From NCBI RefSeq assembly GCF_029784165.1, contig NC_073694.1:168234118-168298117 (forward strand): a stretch of DNA of 64,000 nucleotides, in the 5' to 3' direction. The notes under the pieces are model-generated. The model was not told the DNA's origin. It ran no database searches and saw only the letters and a list, made by a program, of their open reading frames with translations. Made by a program: the position numbers and the translations under genes. Below are positions 57,847 to 64,000 of the stretch, one piece after another. Numbering within the stretch: position 1 is the first letter of the stretch; the number at the start of each line of letters is the position of its first letter. Origin of the DNA: Wyeomyia smithii (Eukaryota > Arthropoda > Insecta > Diptera > Culicidae).

Positions 57847-58445
57847 TTGGCTCGAACTCTTAACGTGATGGCGGAAGCAGTGAAGCTACTTCGTTCAGAA
57901 GTTTGCGCGTTCAATGAACGGTGCCCTGTCGCGTCCTATACGGACATCGTACGGCACTTTGTGGACGCCGGATACACCCGTTCCGGCATCTACAACATAG
58001 CACTATTCGACAGCAATCACAGCATCGACAGGAAGTCCGGCTCCGGACTGCCGACGATCCTGCGAACAACGAGAAGCTCTAAAGGATGCCGAAGAGTAAG
58101 ACCGAGGGAAAAGTGGCTACATCGCTGCATGCGCTTGGCCGGGAGGTCGATGCAACCGGCCAAACAGTAAAATAGTACCTAGCGAACATGGACAAACAGC
58201 GGCAGTCCCATCCACTTTTCTCGAAGCTGCAGGCAATGACCCAACGACAGCGGCTGAATAAGATGATCAAGTCGATTTTCCCAGCGAATCGCAACGTGGC
58301 GATGGTGATGGACGGCGAGACTATCTCAACCTGGATGGCAACAACTGGCAGGGCACTTCGTATTTTACTTCTTCCACGAAGGAAGCTACCCACCCATGTG
58401 TCACCCATGAACCTTCCCTATTTCTTACTACCCACACGGGAAAAT
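57847..58445 (+). pseudogene. Tc1/mariner DD37E-type transposase fragment
   Basis: The N-terminal DNA-binding part is readable: SYTDIVRHFVDAGYTRSGIYN, DRKSGSGLPTI, then through a frameshift KYLANMDKQRQSHP and FPANRNVAMVMDGETISTW. The last is the first catalytic block, normally MDDET. The Asp next to Glu is Gly here, so the first catalytic residue is lost. The frame shifts again toward SYFTS-like text and stops. The second and third catalytic blocks are absent. It is a 5' portion of the same broad family as the copy at 3700-4707, but clearly a different subfamily. Confidence 0.75.
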
Positions 58446-58478
58446 AATGTGACGTCGGCCCTGAGCTCAATGGAAATA

Positions 58479-58742
58479 CACTAAAGTCACTTTTTACGCG
58501 GGGGATACATGCCGCGTAAAAAAACCGCGTAAATTCCGGAATCCTCGTAAAAAAAACCGCGTAAATTCCGGAATCCTTGTGAAAAAAACGCGTAAATACC
58601 GGAATTCGCGTGAAAAAAACCCGCATTAATTCTGCAATCCGAGTGAAGAGAAACTGGAATCCGCGCAAAAAATACCGCGTAAATTTAGGAATCTGCGTAA
58701 AAAAGCCGTGTAAAAAATCCCGCGTAAAAAGCTACCTTAGTG
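58479..58742. mobile_element. TA-flanked MITE with minisatellite core
   Basis: A 264-base element flanked by TA at 58477-58478 and 58743-58744. Ends CACTAAAGTCAC and its inverse CTACCTTAGTG, each followed by TTTTTACGCGGG or its inverse. The core is about eight copies of a unit of roughly 31 bases built on CCGCGTAAATTCCGGAATCC. A TA target suggests Tc1/mariner mobilisation. Confidence 0.82.
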
Positions 58743-59337
58743 TATCCAATGAACTATAGTTTGACAACCTACATTAAATGTCAATTCCATCCGCCATTAC
58801 CGCTAGTGGAAAGCCGGATTGTTATTGTTGAACTCATGTTATCAAAAATATCTCCAAAACCAGAAAAAAACAAGCTTGGTTTCGAAACGCGGTTGTATTA
58901 CTGATGAAAACCTTTTCAAACACAATATAATAAGTTTTGTACATTTATATGACTTTTATCGTTGTAACTTATTTTCTAACATGTTTTGTGTGTTACTTGA
59001 GGCACTCAGTTCTTCAAAATACCAATATACACTTCGGTATTGATTTCAACCCCAGTATTGATAAAAATAGGCGGACGCTACCAAGCCCAACATTATTACA
59101 CCAGCCGGATGTTTGGTTGAAAAATTTAAACTTTACTTTCTCAGGAACATTCTCAACTTTCTCCGGTGAAATGAACCGGTCTGTGCAACTGTTGGTTCGA
59201 TGCTGACCAACTTTTTGTCGGAGGAAATGATTTTTTTTCCTTTTTCAGCAAAGAAAGCAATTTGTTAGAACGAATCACTTGTAGTTCTTTTATCCGCTCC
59301 TCCCAACAGACAATTTTGTTGTGTAACAGCTTATCCA

Positions 59338-61084
59338 GCTTTCCATGAACGGTAATGGCGGACAGTGCACGCAGCCCCTTTTTGACGTTTCCTGTAGGTC
59401 AGAGTATTTTCAATCACAGTAACGGAGTAGAAAATATAACAATGTCGTAAAGTAGCATAGCAACTTCAACAAACAATGGGCGTTTTGTTATTTAAAGATC
59501 GTCGTGCGCATGCGCGAATCAAAATACTGAAACAGAACTGTTTATTAAAGTTGCTACGCTACGTTTCTAAATTTTTATGTTTTTCACTCCGTTACTGCGA
59601 TTGAAAATTCTCTGACCTACAGGAAACGTCAAAATGGGCTGCGTGCACTCAGAGCCGTAGCTACTCCGTTTCGCGTGGGGGGGCAGAGAATTTTTATTTA
59701 ATAAAACGTTATTTTTTGTGGAGTAAGCAGTTTAAAACCGTTATGTGCTCGACAAAAAAAGGATCTTTACGCGTCCAACGGAGTTCTCGGGTACTCACAA
59801 ATTAAAATTCTTATACCGTTTGCAGTTTTCGTCCCATTTCGATTGTTTTAGCACCTAAAAATTCAGAAGCTCATTTATTTTCAAATAAGCGTTAGGGGTG
59901 TCCCATAATAATTAATTTTCCTATTCCCGAAAATCCGGTTTTCCAGGTTTATATTCCCGGAATTTCCCGGAAATAAAGCAGGAATATAAACTTTATAATT
60001 TCTGTCTTAAAGTGGCGAGCCAGCTTGTGGTTAAAAACCTCCTTATTAAAGAAAAAAAAAATCTACAATTGCTAACTTGAATGAGCACGTTTACATTGTG
60101 TAATTGAGTTTCAGGGGACCAACTATTTACGCAGGTTTAGCTAGTTTAGGTCGAATATCGTTTAGCGGTAGGGTTCAAAAGTCCCCATGCAAAATTTCAG
60201 CTAAATCGGCTTTTGGGAACACGTCCCTCAAAGCGATCAATGTTTCAACTTTCTGACTAATGAAATGCACTGATAAAAGTTCATGATATCGTCGATATCG
60301 AATTTTTTTATGCCAAATGTCTAAAAGATGCATGAAACGTCGAAATCTGGTGTACCTTATCGGAAAAAAAATTTTTTGGATGATTTTTTTCGAGAAGACG
60401 AAACTTTTGACCCCTATCGTTAAACGAAATTCAAATAAATCAAGCTTCGAGAGTCGCCGACCGATATCAACCAACGATACTGAGAGAATCTATTCGCAAA
60501 GAAATACTGAGAGAATGGAGCGATTCAACCGTCAGCCCAAATTCTAAATTTTACGATAGACTTTGTTTGATCAGTGTTTACCATCAGACCAGGTAGAGTG
60601 TGGAATGCCTAGTTCAAAGTTCGGTCAGACTACAATTTTTATAGTCTGATTTTATTTCGGACCGAACCGGAACCGAGTTGTTCGGGCTAGGTAACGGTCT
60701 GGGTTATGTTTCCGAGATGTGGAAAAGTCTGGCCAAAACAAATTGAGCTGAACATGAACATGAATCACATGATCATATTGCAGGAAGTGAGGATACTGGC
60801 TCACCAAAAGATTGAAGAACTTATCCTTTTTGGCATATTTGCTCGACCAAAAAATTGACTGATACCGTTAACATTAAAAAAGCTGGTGACTATTCAATAA
60901 TGTTTATTCCTAATAATTCAGATTTTTCTTTTGGATTTTTTCACCTAGTATCAATCACATACATGAGAAAATTGCGTGGTGGGGCAATACAAACGCGTGG
61001 GGGGGATAAGCCCCCCCTAGCCCCCCCGGTACCTACGGGCCTGCGTGCACTGTCCGCCATTACCGCTCGTGGAAAGCCGGATTA
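59338..61084. mobile_element. Hairpin MITE split by an hAT-type element
   Basis: The MITE is 59338-59649 plus 61052-61084, about 345 bases without the insertion. The outer ends are AGCTTTCCATGAACGGTAAT at the left and the inverse of GGCTTTCCACGAGCGGTAAT at the right. They continue with GGCGGACAGTGCACGCAGCC and CTGTAGGTCAGAG on both sides of the hairpin. The TIR core is the same as that of the foldback at 57.48 kb. Confidence 0.8.
59650..61043. mobile_element. hAT-type non-autonomous element nested in MITE
   Basis: A 1394-base insertion with an exact 8-base target duplication CGTGCACT at 59642-59649 and 61044-61051. Ends CAGAGCCGTAGCTAC and the inverse of GTACCTACGGGCCTG, followed by G-rich tracts on both sides (CGCGTGGGGGGG at the left; GCGTGGGGGGGATAAGCCCC at the right). 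CAG..CTG ends and 8-base duplications identify hAT. No transposase motif was found inside. Confidence 0.88.
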
Positions 61085-61173
61085 AGCTTCAATTCAGCCG
61101 AAATCCGCTTAATAGGAGGTTATCAAGCTATAAATCAACAAAATTGTTTGTTGGGGGCTGATAAAGTGGTATT

Positions 61174-61500
61174 TCACCCTAGCTCTGCAAGATTTGTGCA
61201 AGTCTTCTTTGATGATTCTTCGCATGAATTTCTCAGAAGTGATGGCATCCTTGGCAATTTTTCTTTTAGGACGTACTGGGTTGCAAGCAATCTTTGCACA
61301 GACCGATTTGATCCTTTCCGGCTTTCGCTACTAGGGCCATTCTGTAGAGATTTTTTGATGTGATAAACAGTGGCCAAGGATATCCAACGGTCTCGGCAAT
61401 ATCTTCCGTTTTTTGTGCGAACAGTAAACTCGTAATTACTTATTTGGCCTACATTTCCACTTTTATGCAATAGACCGATATCAATGTTCTGTTGCAGCAC
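61174..61500 (-). pseudogene. Tc1-like transposase N-terminal fragment
   Basis: Contains WISLATVYHIKKSLQNGPSS, then RKGSNRSVQRLLATQYVLKEK and MPSLLRNSCEESSKKT. This follows the helix-turn-helix, RK(G/S)GSGR hook and second helical part of DD37E-like Tc1 transposases (TVYRVKKxL, RKxGSGR). It ends before any catalytic block. The fragment at 62490 is on the same strand but in the wrong order to be its C-terminus, so it is a separate copy. Confidence 0.6.
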
Positions 61501-62481
61501 CTAAAAGTAAATGCAAACAAATACACTGTTCAACAAAACAAGTCAATAGATACACAAATTAACCCAATAGTAACGGTTGAACCACCGATTCGCATTTTTC
61601 CTGCCGCATAATTAAGCTTGCATGATGAACAATATTGAATTCGAACCATCAGAAAACCTCTTCCGAAATCACGAGAGGTGCAGTGCTCCGTTTTTTTCCG
61701 TATTTCTCGCCAGTAACCTGTGAATTCATCGAAGTCGTCTGAATAAAACCTTTTTTACCGGAAAAGATTACCCAAAGTTGTAAAACAAAAATAGAAATAG
61801 TTGAAATTTAGTAAAATATCATTTGAGAACGCATTATTCTGGGGCTGGTATAGAAAACTTGTACCTCTACAAACTGACAAACAAGTGAATTTGATCTTCG
61901 ATTTGAATTTAAAAAAAATCTGATCTTGTGCGTCCACATCCGATTGCCTAAATAGGAACACCTTTCTGTTTATAGGCTTCTATCAACCCCTTATCTTTCT
62001 AACCCAAAACACTTTTTCTCGGCATTTTGTCTGCCTAATTAAATAGTTCATTATAACTAACGATTGAAAAAAATGGACGCAAAATGTTGACATGCTTTTT
62101 TGACATATGCTTTAAACACATGAACGAGATGAATTTTGCAATGTTACTTAATTTCGATTTATTTGTAAAAATTATGAGGTGCGTTAAATTGTGGTGCAGC
62201 TATAGAAAATGATCGGAGTGTATGAGGTGACACGAGATGCGAGAGAAATCAGAATCTGCGCCCTTTAAATTTGATGCATAAAAATGTCCTAAATCAGCTT
62301 TGATCTTGTTATTATACTTAAAAAACCCGAAAAATCAACATATCAAAAAATGAACTTAAAGTAAACTTAAAATTTACGAAACATGCTTTTTGAAGCCTAT
62401 AGTTTTCTGAATTAATTAGGTAGCTAATTCCAAATTATTTTAATTTGTTCAAGCAATAATTTTCATTAAAAACGTTGTTCT
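61501..62481. other. Non-coding DNA between transposase fragments
   Basis: AT-rich, with no open frame of interest and no terminal repeat that I could pair. Confidence 0.45.
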
Positions 62482-62489
62482 TCAAAACA

Positions 62490-62724
62490 AAGTCAGTGAA
62501 GCAAAGGGACCGTGGTCAGTCGTTGGGCGCAACTTAGTGGAGATGCTCTCACTAAGGTGTAATTCTGGATCCTCGTGGTCAGCTGCTTGATGTCCGTGGC
62601 CCACCGAATATTTCTGTACACCAGAGCACTGAGGGAGTCGAAAAAATCCTCGATTGGACGGTACTGGGGCCAATTGGTCGGGTTTCGTTCCTTGTGTTTC
62701 CTCCTGCAGTGCTGCAAATTTTCG
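62490..62724 (-). pseudogene. Tc1-like DD37E transposase C-terminal fragment
   Basis: Reads ERNPTNWPQYRPIEDFFDSL, the third catalytic block of DD37E transposases with the catalytic Glu intact in RPIEDFF, then SALVYRNIRWATDIKQLTTRIQ, the C-terminal helices. The first and second catalytic blocks are absent. It is an internal or 5' deletion relic. Confidence 0.72.
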
Positions 62725-62739
62725 ACACTGCAAACGTAA

Positions 62740-64000
62740 ACGACAAAAACCGCATATTCACTGTCTCAAGTTAAAACGCCCTTTAGCGTGAGCGGTGTCA
62801 ATTTTTAATAAAAGTGCGGTTATTGAAAGAAACGAGATGTCTGATCTAATATCGAAATTATTTAATTTTAGCCAATTCATTGCATTGCATTGCATTGCAA
62901 TCGATAAAATATAAAAGCATCTACATTCTCAACCGCATAAACATCGCTAAAGCAACACAGCGTGTGTGAACAGAAATGCTACTGTCACTGTCAACTGATT
63001 GGAGCTAAAAGTCACTTTCATTCTCAGCTCGTTCGTTGAAAATTGAAATTCAAAAATTTCTATTTCAACTGAAAATCCTTTCATGACGGTGAAAGATTGC
63101 AGCGCTGCTCCTGATTCTCCACCAAAACCAGAATTTTCCGAAATACTGTCCTTGTTGTTGTAAAGCTTTTTCAGAAATTCCTTCTTATTTTTCGTAATGA
63201 TCCTCGTCGAACGATCACTACCGATTTTCCGCTCGACATTCCGGGATGCTATTGGGTACATTTTGGTCCCGAAAGAGATCTACTGTGAACTTTTTTTCTT
63301 GACTTTAACGCGTTAATGATATGCGACGCGCTCGCAGAGTTCTTGTTGATCCGACGCCATCTTTGATCGAACTGACAGCACCCGAGTGAATAGAAACGAA
63401 CGTTTAATTTTACACTCTTCACTTCTTGTACAGAAAGGTATTCAAATCAATCTCCTTTTTTATTGAACACCTTATACTCCAAAACGAGGTTTTGGAGTAT
63501 CACATTTAGAGGATTTGATGTTTACGAATATTTTGTGATATATTCGCTCCTCAATTTGCAAACTGATTTTCGATTACACTGGTAAACACAGGATTTACCC
63601 TAGCTAAAGCTCAAACTGGAAAAAAATGAAAAATTATAGCTTTTTAACCAATCTTGTAATTTTTGGTGCCCCCAGAGAAGCTAACTTTTCTAGAGACTTC
63701 AATGAGTTTTCCTGTAAGCCAACGTAGAAGCGACAAACTCGGCGAGAAATTACTCTGCGGCCTTTTGATGCGCTTCTGCATTTACCTAGGGAATTTTTAG
63801 AGCAACTTGTGTGAGCTTTAGGGCAACTTTTTTCGTCACTTTTATCGACCAGTGTTATTCTATGTCGTAGTTCAAACCATGCCCAAGTAAAATAACTTAT
63901 AAAATGACATAATCAAGAGAATGTTAACTTTGTCATTTTGAAAAAATTAAATTGATTAAAATAAGAAACCTTCAATCACACCACTAGGTGAAACAATTCT
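62740..64000. other. Non-coding DNA at window end
   Basis: Short frames only. A minus frame at 62947-63261 (104 codons) has no recognisable family, signal peptide or splice context. TGCAT repeats occur at 62878-62900. No later DM13 or DOMON exon of the Skeletor-like gene is seen. Confidence 0.45.

Larger units (their letters stand above)
57481..58806. mobile_element. Foldback element carrying DD37E transposase debris
   Basis: Arms of at least 48 bases at 57481-57528 and 58759-58806 are inverted copies: CTAGCGGTGATGGCGGATGG at the left, its inverse at the right, then ATGTAGGTTGTCAAAC. The homology continues inward (TTCATT.GATA, ATTTCCATTGA) once the nested MITE at 58479-58742 is removed. Inside is a broken Tc1-like transposase. 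The TIR core GCGGTRATGGCGGA is shared with the element at 59.34 kb. Confidence 0.72.

Noticed and set aside
62947..63261. A 104-codon minus frame
   Set aside because: Unrecognised, AT-rich, with no splice or promoter support. Likely a chance frame.
1..64000. Endogenous viral elements or LTR retrotransposons
   Set aside because: All RT sequences have LINE-type neighbours (AP endonuclease, RNase H of the I clade, A-rich tails). No long terminal repeats, protease, integrase or viral structural motifs were seen.

Overview
The window is insect DNA, most likely from a culicine (Aedes- or Culex-like) mosquito. I infer this from the repeats: Jockey-clade and I-clade non-LTR retrotransposons, a tRNA-derived SINE of the Feilai type, ITmD37E-like and maT-like Tc1/mariner elements, hAT, TTAA-flanked and Harbinger-type MITEs, and very long introns with canonical GT..AG splice sites. 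Nothing prokaryotic and no virus-derived gene was recognised.

Host gene: the only host coding sequence I can defend is a pair of plus-strand exons at 29228-29301 and 29373-29524. They encode the first part of a DM13 domain like that of Skeletor. A weak candidate for an upstream signal-peptide exon lies at 16364-16469. If that is right, the whole 20.1-28.0 kb satellite lies in one intron, and everything from 29.5 kb to the window end is another intron (34 kb or more) packed with transposons.

Layout. 1-10.3 kb: two copies of one Jockey-clade LINE in head-to-head orientation (5' ends at 3472 and 5277), separated by a dead DD37E Tc1-like element and small MITEs. Copy B carries a SINE, has a 14-bp target-site duplication and sits inside an hAT-like MITE. 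10.35-14.06 kb: a decayed, 5'-truncated I-clade LINE split by a 1.3-kb near-palindromic TTAA-flanked element. 14.1-20.1 kb: mostly single-copy-looking non-coding DNA. 20.1-28.0 kb: an 11-bp satellite, about 700 units, almost G-free on the plus strand. 28.5 kb: an old SINE. 29.2-29.5 kb: the Skeletor-like exons. 30.7-36.6 kb: a nest of a TTAA MITE, a large inverted repeat with a captured reverse-transcriptase fragment, a LINE with an intact RT frame, a maT-like remnant and a SINE, interrupting pieces of an older LINE. 39.8-44.1 kb: another SINE, an array of a dispersed repeat and a Harbinger-type MITE. 44.5-48.3 kb: a broken BED-finger hAT transposase abutting a broken LINE reverse transcriptase. 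48.3-57.4 kb: AT-rich non-coding DNA with one MITE and one tandem duplication. 57.5-62.7 kb: foldback elements, DD37E transposase debris and an hAT-type element nested in a MITE.

Most protein-coding potential therefore belongs to dead transposable elements. The long open frames across 20-27.5 kb are a by-product of the 11-bp repeat and are not genes. Family assignments rest on motif recognition by eye; no search was run.
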